NCBI GenBank assembly: GCA_900770215.1
Contig: CAAGJW010000004.1
Span: forward strand, 1-35,780
DNA: 35,780 nt
Direction: 5' to 3'
Source: Bacteroidales bacterium
Lineage (GTDB): Bacteria; Bacteroidota; Bacteroidia; Bacteroidales; Muribaculaceae
Position 1 is the stretch's first letter; each line of letters starts with the position of its first letter. The position numbers and the translations under genes are program-made. This document shows, in pieces, positions 25,516 to 34,809 of this stretch. The notes beneath the pieces are model-generated. The model was not told the origin of the DNA, ran no database searches, and was given only the letters and a program-made list of their open reading frames with translations.

Positions 25516-27723
25516 ATGAAAAAATTTTTGCTTTCAATTGCTGTGGCCTTGGCGGCATCGATTCAGGGCCTTGCAATACCTGCATTGCCCACCCCGTTTG
25601 CGGTCACGCAGCCCGACGGGACACAGCTCACCGTGCGCTTGCACGGCGATGAGTACTACAACTATTATACTACGCTCGACGGCTACACCGTTGTGAAAAA
25701 CGACGCGGGCTACTATGTCTATGCCCAGAAGAGTGGCGGCATGCTTGCCCCCACGGCGGTCGTCGCCCGCCAGCAGGCCGAGCGTTCGGCTGCCGACCAG
25801 GCCCTGCTTGCCACGCTGGGCAAGAACCTGATCGACGACTCGCGCACGACGGCCTCGCGCAAGGCGCGTGCTCAGCGCGACCGCGCCATGAAGGCCAAGA
25901 CATTTGACTACAGCAAGTTCCGTGGGCTCGTGGTCCTGGTGCAGTTCAACGACTGCAAGTTCTCGCGCAGCGATGCTGCCGACTTTTACGACAAGATGAT
26001 CAACCAAGACAACTACACGGGCTATACCAACGAGGACGGCACCAGGAGCATCTACGGCTCCTTCACGGGCAGCGTGCGCGACTACTTCCGCACAAACTCC
26101 ATGGGCAACTTCAACCCCCACTTCGATGTGGTGGGTCCTGTCACGGTCAACCTCTCGGTCGACTCGCCCCAGGGCTCGCAGAACATGTCGCCCCTGCTGG
26201 CCCAGTCGTTGAAGCAGTTGAAGGGCAAGGTAAACTTCGCCGACTATGACACCGACGACGACGGCTATGTCGACATGGTCTACTTTATCTTTGCAGGTGT
26301 GGGCAGCAACACCGGCGAGGCTCCCAACCACGTGTGGCCCCATGCCAGCTACTACTCCTATCCCATTGGCGGCAAGACGATAGGTCGCTATGCCTGCTCG
26401 TGCGAGTTCTACAGCGCACGCAACGGCATCCTCGACGGCATAGGCACCATCTGCCACGAGTTCAGCCACGTGCTGGGTCTTGAGGACCTCTACGACACCG
26501 ACTACTCGGGCAGCGGCGGCGAGAGCCTGACACCGGGTACCTGGGAGGTGATGTCGGGCGGCAGCTACAACAACTTTGCCCGCACGCCGGCCGGCTACTC
26601 GGCCTACGACCGCTACGCTCTGGGCTTCTGCACGCCCAAGGTCGTCAACGCCCCTGGCACCTACACGTTGCCTCCCTTCAACTCGGGCAACGAGGCCCTT
26701 ATACTGCGCACGCCCACTGCCAACGAGTACTTCATCATGGAGAACCGCCAGCAGGAGGGTTGGGATGCCTATTGCGAGGGTCACGGCATGCTCGTGTACC
26801 ACGTCGACTCGACCGATGCCAGCGTGTGGACCAGCAATCAGGTGAACTGCAACCCCAAGCACAACTACTACAAGTTTATGCCTGCCGGCGGCTCGTCGCA
26901 AGCTTCGGCCAGCGACCCCTTCCCTGGCACTGGTGCTGTGTCGATGATCACCAATGTCACCGAGCCCAACCTGCTCTCATGGGCCCAGGAGAACTGCCCC
27001 TATATCATCACCAACATTGCCGAGGACGAGGGCAACATCACCCTCAAGGTGAAAAAAGATGCCGTGATAGGCGATGTCGAGGACTTTGAGGGCATGGCAG
27101 CCACCACCGCTACCAGCCTCGCCGACGTGCAAGGCAAGTATGCGACCTGGTCGTTCACCAAGTGCAATGTCACAGCCCCCGGCAGCAACAAGGCCAGCGG
27201 CGAGCACTCGGTGGCCATGAAGCTGCCTAGTGCCATCACCAGCGGCGACACCTACTACGATGCCTATCAGGTGAGTTTCAAGGTGTTCAATCCGCTCTCG
27301 ATGGCCGTGAAATACACCCTGTCGACCTCGACCGACGGTGGTGCTACCTGGACCAACGCAGCTTCGGCCACGGGCGAGACTACACAGACGGTGTCGTCCA
27401 ACGGCACCCACGTGCTCTACTGGGTGGTCAACACCAAGCAAGACACACCCACGCGCTACCGTGTGATCATGACCACCGGCAGCAAGACGTCGGCAGCCTA
27501 TCTCGACGACTTCACCCTCTACTACACTGGCAAGCGTGGCGGTGAAGCCAAGGGCGACATCAATGGCGACGGTGTGGTGAATGTGACCGATGTCACTGCG
27601 CTCATCAATGTCATTCTGGGCTCGGCCTCCTACGATGCCTCGCTGTGCGACATCAACGGCGACGGCACGATCAATGTGACCGATGTCACCGCTCTGCTCA
27701 ACATCATCCTTGCTGCCGATTGA
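25516..27723 (+). CDS. Secreted M6-family metalloprotease with dockerin-like tail (paralog 1)
   Basis: A 735-residue secreted protein. A signal peptide (MKKFLLSIAVALAASIQGLA) is followed by a propeptide-like region with the QPDGTQLTVRLHGDEYYNYYTTLDGYTV pattern in pieces. The catalytic domain contains HEFSHVLGLED with zinc ligands His314 and His318, catalytic Glu315 and Asp324, as in M6/InhA-type peptidases. A beta-sandwich-like segment (about 515-670) follows. Two Ca-binding dockerin-like repeats (about 680-735; DINGDGVVNVTD and DINGDGTINVTD) end the protein. It probably degrades host or dietary proteins outside the cell. It is followed by a strong terminator and then its paralog at 27844. 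Confidence 0.92.
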   Translation: MKKFLLSIAVALAASIQGLAIPALPTPFAVTQPDGTQLTVRLHGDEYYNYYTTLDGYTVVKNDAGYYVYAQKSGGMLAPTAVVARQQAERSAADQALLATLGKNLIDDSRTTASRKARAQRDRAMKAKTFDYSKFRGLVVLVQFNDCKFSRSDAADFYDKMINQDNYTGYTNEDGTRSIYGSFTGSVRDYFRTNSMGNFNPHFDVVGPVTVNLSVDSPQGSQNMSPLLAQSLKQLKGKVNFADYDTDDDGYVDMVYFIFAGVGSNTGEAPNHVWPHASYYSYPIGGKTIGRYACSCEFYSARNGILDGIGTICHEFSHVLGLEDLYDTDYSGSGGESLTPGTWEVMSGGSYNNFARTPAGYSAYDRYALGFCTPKVVNAPGTYTLPPFNSGNEALILRTPTANEYFIMENRQQEGWDAYCEGHGMLVYHVDSTDASVWTSNQVNCNPKHNYYKFMPAGGSSQASASDPFPGTGAVSMITNVTEPNLLSWAQENCPYIITNIAEDEGNITLKVKKDAVIGDVEDFEGMAATTATSLADVQGKYATWSFTKCNVTAPGSNKASGEHSVAMKLPSAITSGDTYYDAYQVSFKVFNPLSMAVKYTLSTSTDGGATWTNAASATGETTQTVSSNGTHVLYWVVNTKQDTPTRYRVIMTTGSKTSAAYLDDFTLYYTGKRGGEAKGDINGDGVVNVTDVTALINVILGSASYDASLCDINGDGTINVTDVTALLNIILAAD

Positions 27724-27734
27724 GGCTACACCCG

Positions 27735-27796
27735 TGCCTGCGGGCAATCACACTTCACTGGTGAGATTGACCGCAGGCATATATTTCTTTTTTCAC
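27735..27796 (+). terminator. Terminator between the two M6 protease genes
   Basis: A long stem: TGCCTGCGG (27735-27743) with CCGCAGGCA (27771-27779), continued inside by CAATC/GATTG and CAC/GTG. It is followed by TATATTTCTTTTTT. It should largely separate the two protease transcripts. Confidence 0.88.
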
Positions 27797-27843
27797 ACTC
27801 ACGCACACCACACATAATATATATATTATAGCGATCACTATTT

Positions 27844-30039
27844 ATGAAGAAAATACTTTCTTTGCTCATGGGCTTGCTCTCGGCAGTGAGCGCCATGGCA
27901 ATTCCCGCATGTCCCACACCCGCAACGGTGACCCAGCCCGACGGCAGCACGCTCACACTCATGCTGCAGGGCGATGAATACTACCACTTCAACACCACGC
28001 TCGACGGCTACACCGTGGTCAAGAATGCCCAGGGTGCCTATGTGTATGCTGCCAAGAGCGGCCAGCGTCTCGTGGCTACCGGCGTGCTGGCCCACGATGC
28101 TGCGGCCCGCACTGCCGCCGAGGTAGCCTCGCTGCAAGCCACCGCCCGCTTCCTGGTAGATGCCGACGCGTGGACCCAAGGCCAAAAGTCGAAGGTCCGC
28201 AGCCGCAACGCCCGCCGCAAGCTGTTGCGCGACGACTTGGTCGACTACAGCAAGTTTCGCGGCTTGGTTATCTTGATCAACTATACCGACCGCAAGTTTA
28301 CGGTCGACAGCACCTTCTACGATGCAACGCTCAACGACAAGAATTTCACCGGCATCACAGTCAATGGTCGCCATGAGTCCTACACGGGCAGCGTGCGCGA
28401 CTACTTCTACGACAACTCCAATGGCATCTTCGACCCCCACTTCGACATCTACGGCCCTGTGAGTGTCGACTACGCGACGACCGACGGCTATGAGAACGGT
28501 CCCAGCATTTTCCTCTCGGCCATCAACAAGCTCGACAGCACAGTCGACTTCAGCAAGTACGACACCGACGGCGATGGCATGGTCGACATGATCTACTTCA
28601 TCGTGGCTGGTTACACGTCGAACTACAGTGGCAACAACAGCAGCTACCTGTGGCCCCACATGTCGTCGCTGTCCTACTACAGCTCGCAGGCCTACGATGG
28701 CGTGTATCTGGGCCGCTATGCCTGCTCGGGCGAGTACTACGGCTGGGAGTCGCGCGGCAGCACCATTCACGACGGCATAGGCACCATATGCCACGAGTTC
28801 AGCCACGTGCTGGGTCTCGAGGACCTCTACGACACCGATTATGGCGAGAGCGGCGGCCAAAGCAATCACCCGGGCGCCTGGGAGGTGATGGCTGGCGGCA
28901 GCTACAACAACTATGGCCGCAACCCGGTGGGCTACTCCCTCTTTGAGCGCACTGTGCTGGGCTTTGCCACCCCCGACACGATCCAGGCCGGCAAGCACTA
29001 CACCCTGGGGGCGCTCAATGCCACCAACCAGGGCTATGTCATGACCACGCAGGAGCCCACTACCACATTCTACCTCGAAAATCGCCAGCGCACCAAGTGG
29101 GACAGCTATCTGCCCGGCCACGGCATGCTCGTGTCGCGCGTCGACATGAGCGACCTCGGTGTGTGGGCCAACAACAAGGTGAACTGCAACCCCAGCCACA
29201 ACTACTATGTGGTGCTGCGGGCCGGCAATGCCAAGGAATCCAGTGCCAGCGATCCCTTCCCGGGCACGGCAGGCGTGACCAAGATCACCAACACCACACA
29301 GCCCAACCTGCGCACCTGGGGCGGCTCGATGAGCCAGCTCCTGATCGACAACATTGCCGAGCAGCAGGGCGTCATCTCCTTCGATGTCAAGCCCGAAGAC
29401 TCGATCAAGAAGATTGTTGAGGATTTTGAGGCTATGCCTGCCACCAGCTCTACAACGGCCAGCGGCGTGCAGGGCAACTTCACCACCTGGACTTTCACGC
29501 GCGCCAGCGTAGCCGCCCCGGCCAACGAGGCCGTGCGCAACGGCGAGCACGCCGTGGCTATGAAGCTGCCCGGCGCGGTGTCGATGGCCGAGCCTCTCGC
29601 CTTCGACCCCTTCCAGATCGAGGCCACCGTCTACAACACGGCCAATTCGGCTGCCACATTCAAGCTCTACTATCTTGTGCCCGGCGACTCGGCTGCCGAG
29701 TGGAAGGAGTATGCCAACTCCGACGTCACGGTGCCTGCCAAGTCGAGCCTCAAGGCGCTGTGGAACGTGACCCTCACCGGCCCGGTGCAGTATCGCATCC
29801 TGCAGTCGGGCGGCAGCAAGACGCTGCCCTGCTACATCGACGATATCACGTTCTCCTACTTCCCCGTTGCTGGCGATGTAAATCTCGATGGCGTGGCCAA
29901 TGTGAGCGATGTCTCGGCGCTGACCAACATGGTGCTGGGTGCCACGCCGGCCTATGCCCCCCTGGGCGACCTCGATGCCAGCGAGAGTGTCGACGTGAGC
30001 GACGTGACCACGCTCATCAACATGGTGCTGGGCAATTAA
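27844..30039 (+). CDS. Secreted M6-family metalloprotease with dockerin-like tail (paralog 2)
   Basis: A 731-residue paralog of the preceding protein with the same order of parts. There is a signal peptide (MKKILSLLMGLLSAVSAMA), propeptide-like region, zinc site HEFSHVLGLED (His317, Glu318, His321, Asp327), the shared YDTDY-to-SYNNYGRNPVGYS stretch, a beta-sandwich-like domain and a dockerin-like tail (about 677-731). The first tail repeat is regular (DVNLDGVANVSD); the second (DLDASESVDVSD) lacks the usual NGDG core. Sequence between the shared motifs has diverged well, so the duplication is old and the two may differ in substrate. No separate consensus promoter is visible in the 120-bp gap. 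Confidence 0.92.
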   Translation: MKKILSLLMGLLSAVSAMAIPACPTPATVTQPDGSTLTLMLQGDEYYHFNTTLDGYTVVKNAQGAYVYAAKSGQRLVATGVLAHDAAARTAAEVASLQATARFLVDADAWTQGQKSKVRSRNARRKLLRDDLVDYSKFRGLVILINYTDRKFTVDSTFYDATLNDKNFTGITVNGRHESYTGSVRDYFYDNSNGIFDPHFDIYGPVSVDYATTDGYENGPSIFLSAINKLDSTVDFSKYDTDGDGMVDMIYFIVAGYTSNYSGNNSSYLWPHMSSLSYYSSQAYDGVYLGRYACSGEYYGWESRGSTIHDGIGTICHEFSHVLGLEDLYDTDYGESGGQSNHPGAWEVMAGGSYNNYGRNPVGYSLFERTVLGFATPDTIQAGKHYTLGALNATNQGYVMTTQEPTTTFYLENRQRTKWDSYLPGHGMLVSRVDMSDLGVWANNKVNCNPSHNYYVVLRAGNAKESSASDPFPGTAGVTKITNTTQPNLRTWGGSMSQLLIDNIAEQQGVISFDVKPEDSIKKIVEDFEAMPATSSTTASGVQGNFTTWTFTRASVAAPANEAVRNGEHAVAMKLPGAVSMAEPLAFDPFQIEATVYNTANSAATFKLYYLVPGDSAAEWKEYANSDVTVPAKSSLKALWNVTLTGPVQYRILQSGGSKTLPCYIDDITFSYFPVAGDVNLDGVANVSDVSALTNMVLGATPAYAPLGDLDASESVDVSDVTTLINMVLGN

Positions 30040-30071
30040 CGCCGCTTGCTGCGAGCAGTATAGATATAAAC

Positions 30072-30109
30072 GAGTCTCCAGGCACAACCGCAGTTGTGCC
30101 TGGAGACTC
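30072..30109. terminator. Bidirectional terminator between the M6 gene and the rRNA methyltransferase
   Basis: A perfect 17-bp stem (GAGTCTCCAGGCACAAC at 30072-30088, complement at 30093-30109) with loop CGCA, between convergent genes. It is followed by TGTTGTTG on the plus strand. Confidence 0.8.
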
Positions 30110-30135
30110 TGTTGTTGGGTGTTGTCGTGATTTGT

Positions 30136-31530
30136 TCACGCCCCGCAAGCACCAGGTACTACGACCGCTGGCTCTTGTGCCGGGATGTGGGTGCTCAGGA
30201 TGCGCCAGGGCTTGGGATAGAGATTGTTGGCACGGCTGCCCAGGTTGTTGACAAAGCCTATAGGGCTGCCGCGGTGGGTGAGCAGCACATAGCCCCGTGG
30301 GGCATCGACAACGACGGTCTCGCCGCGCATGTAGGCCATGGCCGTGGCATAGTCGACCTCGCAGCGTGCAAAGGCCTCGGGATTGAGCGCAGTCGACAGC
30401 GCCAGCTCGTGGCTGGGCACGCAGTTCTTGCCCTTGACCGTGCCCAGCGCAATGCCCTCGTGCAGCACGTGCAGGGTGCTGCGCAGCAGGGCCGCGTCGG
30501 GCGCAAGGTCGCGCAGGGTGGCCACGATGGTGCCGTCGTGCATCGTGAGGCTGTAGCTGGCAGCATCGGTGAGCCAGTGCTCGGTGCCACGTGGCCAGGC
30601 GGTGTTGCTGCGGCTCTTGGCGGCTTTGGCCTTGGGCGGCCTTGCCTTGCCCTCGGGCTTGCGCAGCACGGCCATGAAGAGGCCCTCGCCGCGGGTGAGA
30701 TGGGGCATGAAGCGGTAGCAGTGGGCGCTGGTGCCTATGCCGGGGTGCACCTTCCATCCGGCCTCGACCGGCACCTCGACCGATGTGGCCTGCCAGGTGT
30801 CGATGAGGTGTTGCACCACTTGCTCGTTTTCCTCGCTGTTGTAGGTGCACGTGCTGTATATCATCAGTCCGCCGGGCTTGAGGGCGTGCCAGGCATCGTC
30901 GACGATGCTGCGCTGCAGGGCGGCGCACTGGTGCACCAGTGCCGGGCTCCACTGGGCCACCGCCTCGGGCTCCTTGCGCATCATGCCCTCGCCGCTGCAC
31001 GGGGCGTCGACAGCTACCACGTCGAAGTAGTGCCCCAGCTGCTTGAAGTCGCCGGCGGGGCTGCTGGTCACAATGCAGCGCGGGTTGCCCCACTTGGTCA
31101 CATTCTCGCACAGCACGCGTGCCCGCTGCGGCATCACCTCGTTGGCCACCACGGTCGAGCCTGGCGGCAGGGCCGAGAGGGCTGCGGTGGTTTTCCCGCC
31201 AGGCGCGGCACACAGGTCGAGGTAGCGCACAGGCCTGTCGACCAGCGAGGCGATGACGTGGGCTATAAACATCGACGAGGCGTCTTGCACATAGTACTGG
31301 CCCGTCTGGAAAGCGGTGTCGAAGGTGAAGGGTTCCCGCCCGTCGAGATAGCGCCCCGCCGGGCACCAGGGCACTTGCTCCAGCCCCTGGCGGGCAGCAC
31401 GTGCGCCCTTGGCCGTGTTGAGCCTTATCGACACAGCCGGCGGCGTCGTGGCAATAGCCTCGACCAGTGCCTCCCACTCATGGGGCAGCAATGCTTGCAG
31501 CTGTGCTATGAATTGTCGTGAAATCTCCAT
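30136..31530 (-). CDS. RsmF/NSUN-type rRNA (cytosine-C5) methyltransferase
   Basis: A 464-residue protein of the NOL1/NOP2/Sun family. The AdoMet site is LDLCAAPGGKT (about residues 104-114). The motif IV Cys is in VDAPCSGEGMMRK and the catalytic motif VI Cys in YSTCTYNSEENE. The C-terminal third carries a PUA-like domain typical of the longer RsmF/YebU type, rather than RsmB, which has an N-terminal NusB-like domain absent here. It methylates a cytosine of 16S rRNA using AdoMet; the exact position is not deducible. It stands alone, convergent with the M6 gene and downstream of gyrB. Confidence 0.9.
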   Translation of the reverse strand: MEISRQFIAQLQALLPHEWEALVEAIATTPPAVSIRLNTAKGARAARQGLEQVPWCPAGRYLDGREPFTFDTAFQTGQYYVQDASSMFIAHVIASLVDRPVRYLDLCAAPGGKTTAALSALPPGSTVVANEVMPQRARVLCENVTKWGNPRCIVTSSPAGDFKQLGHYFDVVAVDAPCSGEGMMRKEPEAVAQWSPALVHQCAALQRSIVDDAWHALKPGGLMIYSTCTYNSEENEQVVQHLIDTWQATSVEVPVEAGWKVHPGIGTSAHCYRFMPHLTRGEGLFMAVLRKPEGKARPPKAKAAKSRSNTAWPRGTEHWLTDAASYSLTMHDGTIVATLRDLAPDAALLRSTLHVLHEGIALGTVKGKNCVPSHELALSTALNPEAFARCEVDYATAMAYMRGETVVVDAPRGYVLLTHRGSPIGFVNNLGSRANNLYPKPWRILSTHIPAQEPAVVVPGACGA

Positions 31531-31561
31531 TTTGCTTTTTAATCGTTGTTTTTCTTTATGA

Positions 31562-31598
31562 AATTCGGCCGCTCGACGGGGGGTCAGGCGGCCGAATT
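31562..31598 (-). terminator. Hairpin downstream of gyrB
   Basis: A perfect 11-bp G+C-rich stem (AATTCGGCCGC at 31562-31572, GCGGCCGAATT at 31588-31598) about 90 bp past the gyrB stop. The U tract on the minus strand is short (TTTC), so termination may be partial and could allow read-through into the methyltransferase gene. Confidence 0.6.
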
Positions 31599-31686
31599 GC
31601 TGTCTCGATAGATCGTGGTGTTGCGTATCTAAAGAAATTGGTAATGTGTGTGTACTTGCTATGCAGGTCGCTGGGCGGCTGCGATG

Positions 31687-33642
31687 TCAAGTGTCGAGGG
31701 TGGCGTAGGTGGCGTTTTCCTCGATAAACTTGCGGCGCGGTGCCACGTCCTCGCCCATGAGCATCGAGAAGGTGTGGTCGGCCGAGGCGGCATCCTCGAC
31801 GCGCACGCGCTTGAGCATGCGGTTTTCGGGGTCCATGGTGGTGTCCCACAGCTGCTCGGGGTTCATCTCGCCCAGACCCTTGAAGCGCTGTACCTTCACG
31901 TTGCGCTCCTCGCCCTGGCCGTACTTGTCGATAAACGTGCGCACCTGCTGGTCGGTCCAGCAATACTCCTGGTTGTTGCCTTTCAGGCAGCGGTACAGGG
32001 GCGGCGTGGCGATATAGAGGCACCCGTGGGTGATGATGTCGGGGATGCAGCGGTAGAAGAAGGTCATGAGCAACGTGGCGATGTGGGCACCGTCGACATC
32101 GGCATCGGTCATGATGATCACGCGGTGGTAGCGCAGCTTCTCAAACTCGAAGTTCTTGGGATCGGTGATGCCCAGGGCGCGGAAGATGTTGACCACCGAC
32201 TCGCTCTCGTAGATCTTGTGCTCCATCACCTTCTCCACGTTCAGTATCTTGCCTCGCAGCGGCAATATGGCCTGGAAGTTGCGGTCGCGGCCCTGCTTGG
32301 CGCTGCCGCCTGCCGAGTCGCCCTCGACCAGAAACAGCTCGCTCTGGGCCGGGTCCTTGCACGAGCAGTCGGCCAGCTTGCCAGGCAGTCCCGAGCCCGA
32401 GAGCGGCGACTTGCGCTGTATGCGGGCGCGGGCCGTCTGGGCGGCGTGGCGTGCCGTGGCGGCCAGTATCACCTTCTCGACGATGGCCTTGGCCTCGTTG
32501 GGGTGCTCCTCGAGATAGTTGCCCAGCGCCTCGCGCACGCTCGAGTCGACAGCGCCCATCACCTCGGTGTTGCCCAGCTTGGTCTTGGTCTGGCCTTCAA
32601 ATTGGGGCTCGAGCACCTTGACCGATATCACGGCGGTGAGGCCCTCGAGGAAGTCGTCCTTGCTGAGCTCCACTTTCACCTTGTCGAGCATCTTGTTGTC
32701 TTCGGCATATTTCTTGAGCGTGGCGCCCAAGCCGCGGCGGAAGCCCGTGAGGTGCGTGCCACCCTCCACGGTGTTGATGTTGTTGACAAACGAGTAGATG
32801 TTTTCCTTGAACGAGTCGTTGTAGGTCATGGCCACCTCAATAGGAATGTTGTTCCTGTTGCTGTGTATGTGTATCACGTCGCCTATGAGCGAGGTCTTGC
32901 CCTCGTCGAGATAGCGCACAAAGTCGTTGAGGCCCGTCTCGCTGTAGTACACCTCGCTGTGCGGCTTGCCCTCCTCGTCGAGGTCGCGCATGTCGGTGAG
33001 CGAGAGCCGCACCCCGGCGTTCAGGTAGGCCAGGTCGCGCAGCCGCGTCGACAGTATCTCAAACTGGTAGACGGTGCTCTGGAATATCGTGGCATCGGGG
33101 TGAAACTGGATCGTGGTGCCGTGGTCGCTCTCGTCGCAGTCGCCTATGATGCTCACCGGGCTGGTGGGCTTGCCGTAGGCATACTCCTGCATGTAGACGT
33201 GACCGCCGCGGCGCACCTCGGCTCGCAGGTAGTCGCTCAGGGCATTCACGCAGCTCACGCCCACGCCGTGCAGGCCGCCCGACACCTTGTAGGAACCCTT
33301 GTCAAACTTGCCGCCGGCGTGCAGCACGGTCATCACCACCTCGAGGGCCGACTTGTGCAGCTTCTCGTGCTCGTCGACGGGAATGCCGCGGCCGTTGTCC
33401 TTCACTACGATCGAGTCGTCCTTGAGTATGGTCACCTGTATGTCGTTGCAGAATCCGGCCAGGGCCTCGTCGATCGAGTTGTCGACTACCTCCGACACAA
33501 GATGGTGCAGTCCCTTGACGTGCGTGTCGCCTATGTACATCGACGGGCGCTTGCGCACGGCCTCCAGGCCTTCGAGCACTTGTATGTTATGCGCCGAGTA
33601 CTTTTTCTCCTCTTCTTCTTCTCTTAAATCTTCTGATGACAT
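31687..33642 (-). CDS. gyrB: DNA gyrase subunit B
   Basis: A 651-residue type IIA topoisomerase ATPase subunit. It begins with an acidic tail (EDLREEEEEKK), then the GHKL ATPase domain with RPSMYIGDT, VVDNSIDEALAG, KDNGRGIPVD and GGLHGVGVSCVNAL. The Toprim domain has LVEGDSAGGSAKQGRDRNFQ and DADVDGAHI, and the C-terminal stretch GLGEMNPEQLWDTTMDP completes it. QAILPLRGKILNVEK favours GyrB over ParE. With GyrA it introduces negative supercoils using ATP. Length and motifs are complete. A -7 element and a folded leader lie upstream. Confidence 0.96.
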   Translation of the reverse strand: MSSEDLREEEEEKKYSAHNIQVLEGLEAVRKRPSMYIGDTHVKGLHHLVSEVVDNSIDEALAGFCNDIQVTILKDDSIVVKDNGRGIPVDEHEKLHKSALEVVMTVLHAGGKFDKGSYKVSGGLHGVGVSCVNALSDYLRAEVRRGGHVYMQEYAYGKPTSPVSIIGDCDESDHGTTIQFHPDATIFQSTVYQFEILSTRLRDLAYLNAGVRLSLTDMRDLDEEGKPHSEVYYSETGLNDFVRYLDEGKTSLIGDVIHIHSNRNNIPIEVAMTYNDSFKENIYSFVNNINTVEGGTHLTGFRRGLGATLKKYAEDNKMLDKVKVELSKDDFLEGLTAVISVKVLEPQFEGQTKTKLGNTEVMGAVDSSVREALGNYLEEHPNEAKAIVEKVILAATARHAAQTARARIQRKSPLSGSGLPGKLADCSCKDPAQSELFLVEGDSAGGSAKQGRDRNFQAILPLRGKILNVEKVMEHKIYESESVVNIFRALGITDPKNFEFEKLRYHRVIIMTDADVDGAHIATLLMTFFYRCIPDIITHGCLYIATPPLYRCLKGNNQEYCWTDQQVRTFIDKYGQGEERNVKVQRFKGLGEMNPEQLWDTTMDPENRMLKRVRVEDAASADHTFSMLMGEDVAPRRKFIEENATYATLDT

Positions 33643-33690
33643 AAAATTTCAGTTCTTTCTCTTCTCTCTGTGTTTTGAAGCGCGTGTGTT

Positions 33691-33753
33691 GCCTTGCTGT
33701 TTTTTGCCCCGTTTTCGGCTTCTCGGGGCCCGAAAACGGCCCCTTGGCAAGGC
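33691..33753 (-). promoter_or_regulatory. Structured gyrB 5' leader
   Basis: Two nested perfect stems in the predicted gyrB leader: outer GCCTTGC/GCAAGGC (33691-33697, 33747-33753) and inner CCGTTTTCGG/CCGAAAACGG (33709-33718, 33730-33739). It lies 49-111 nt before the start codon. No U tract follows, so a role in mRNA stability or translation is more likely than termination. Confidence 0.5.
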
Positions 33754-33769
33754 TTCGCTATAAAACGTA

Positions 33770-33777
33770 CAAATTTA
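33770..33777 (-). promoter_or_regulatory. -7 element of gyrB
   Basis: The minus strand reads TAAATTTG, an exact TAnnTTTG match, predicting a leader of about 120 nt. The -33 TTG is not clear. Confidence 0.5.
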
Positions 33778-34014
33778 CACAAAATCACGCGAAAGCTAAA
33801 ATTTTAGCTCCTCATTTTTTCTTAAATTGTGTAAACCCTGTCGGCCCTACTCTCAACTGGCAAGGCGCGGCCAATGTGGCCGTCGGCCGCGGTGAGCTGA
33901 TGGTTGCAACGCGTGCATACTTGTGTGCCGTAGTCGAGAATGCAGAATCCAACCTCGCCGTGGGAGGAGGGTGTGTACTGACGGCCACAAGGGCCGCACC
34001 CTGCACCACAGCCA

Positions 34015-34342
34015 GGCACAATGTGGGAGCACTGCGATACTGCAACCAAGCTCTTTTTTTCGGCGAATGGCTGGGGGCATAACCACAGCAAAACTCGGCA
34101 GAATTTATCGTCTGCCTATCGCTGTGCCGCCACCTAACGGGGCTTGCCTGGGAGAAGATGCTGCGGGTGCAGGGGTTCCGCGCTTGCGCGCTCCACCGCC
34201 TGCCTACATTGTGCCGCCCGCTTCACGGGCTACAACCACACCCCACCGCCTGCCCGCAAAATTCACGACCACTGAAACACGCGAAAAAACACTGAAAGTG
34301 CATCACAGCCACCCACTGCCAGTCAAGCTCCCGGCAGGGAGC
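34015..34342. repeat. Intergenic direct repeat, unit 1 (328 bp)
   Basis: This unit begins GGCACAATGTGGGAGCAC and recurs with few changes from 34343. Inside it are an A-rich/T-rich block (CTCTTTTTTTCGGCG), short palindromes such as GCTCCC/GGGAGC and several copies of the core GGCACAATGT in both orientations. No frame codes for a convincing protein. The preceding 33840-34014 stretch has palindromic G+C-rich sequence but no gene. Confidence 0.85.
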
Positions 34343-34675
34343 GGCACAATGTGGGAGCACTGCGATACTGCAACCATGCTCTTTTTTTCGGCGAATGGCT
34401 GGGTGCATAACCACAGCAAAACTCGGCAGAATTTATCGTCTGCCTATCGCTGTGCCGCCACCTAACGGGGCTTGCCTGGGGTGGGGGTGCCGTGGTGCAG
34501 GGGTTCCGCGCTTGCGCGCTCCACCGCCTGCCTACATTGTGCCGCCCGCTTCACGGGCTACAACCGCACCCCACCGCCTGCCCGCAAAATAATCAACCGC
34601 GAAACACGCGGAAACACACTGAAAAAGTTGCACCGCGAGTGTGGCGGTAACGCCCAGTCAAGCTCCCGGCAGGGA
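34343..34675. repeat. Intergenic direct repeat, unit 2 (about 333 bp)
   Basis: The second tandem unit, nearly identical to 34015-34342 for its first 130 bases and its GCTTGCGCGCTCC to GCCCGCAAAAT part, with small indels elsewhere. It also ends in the CAAGCTCCCGGCAGGGAGC palindrome. Confidence 0.85.
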
Positions 34676-34809
34676 GCGGCACAATGTAGGCAGGCGGTGG
34701 AGCGACGCGCAGCGGAGCGCAACCCCTGCACCACGGCGCCCCCACCGTGGCAAGCCCCGTTAGGTGGCGGCACAATGTGGGGACAGAGGTTTACTGTGGT
34801 TGTGTCCCC
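34676..34809. repeat. Inverted partial copy of the repeat unit, plus a terminal hairpin
   Basis: 34676-34773 is the reverse complement, with some divergence, of 34451-34545 inside unit 2, so the two could form a stem of about 95 bp with a 130-nt spacer. It is followed by a 7-bp hairpin (GGGGACA/TGTCCCC, 34779-34809). 34810-35014 shows no further gene. Confidence 0.8.

Noticed and set aside
33822..34465. Several 60-180-codon frames in the region upstream of gyrB
   Set aside because: They cross repeat units in several frames on both strands, and none has a domain or signal sequence.
34015..34809. CRISPR array
   Set aside because: The repeat units are about 330 bp with no short regular repeats and spacers, and no cas genes are nearby.
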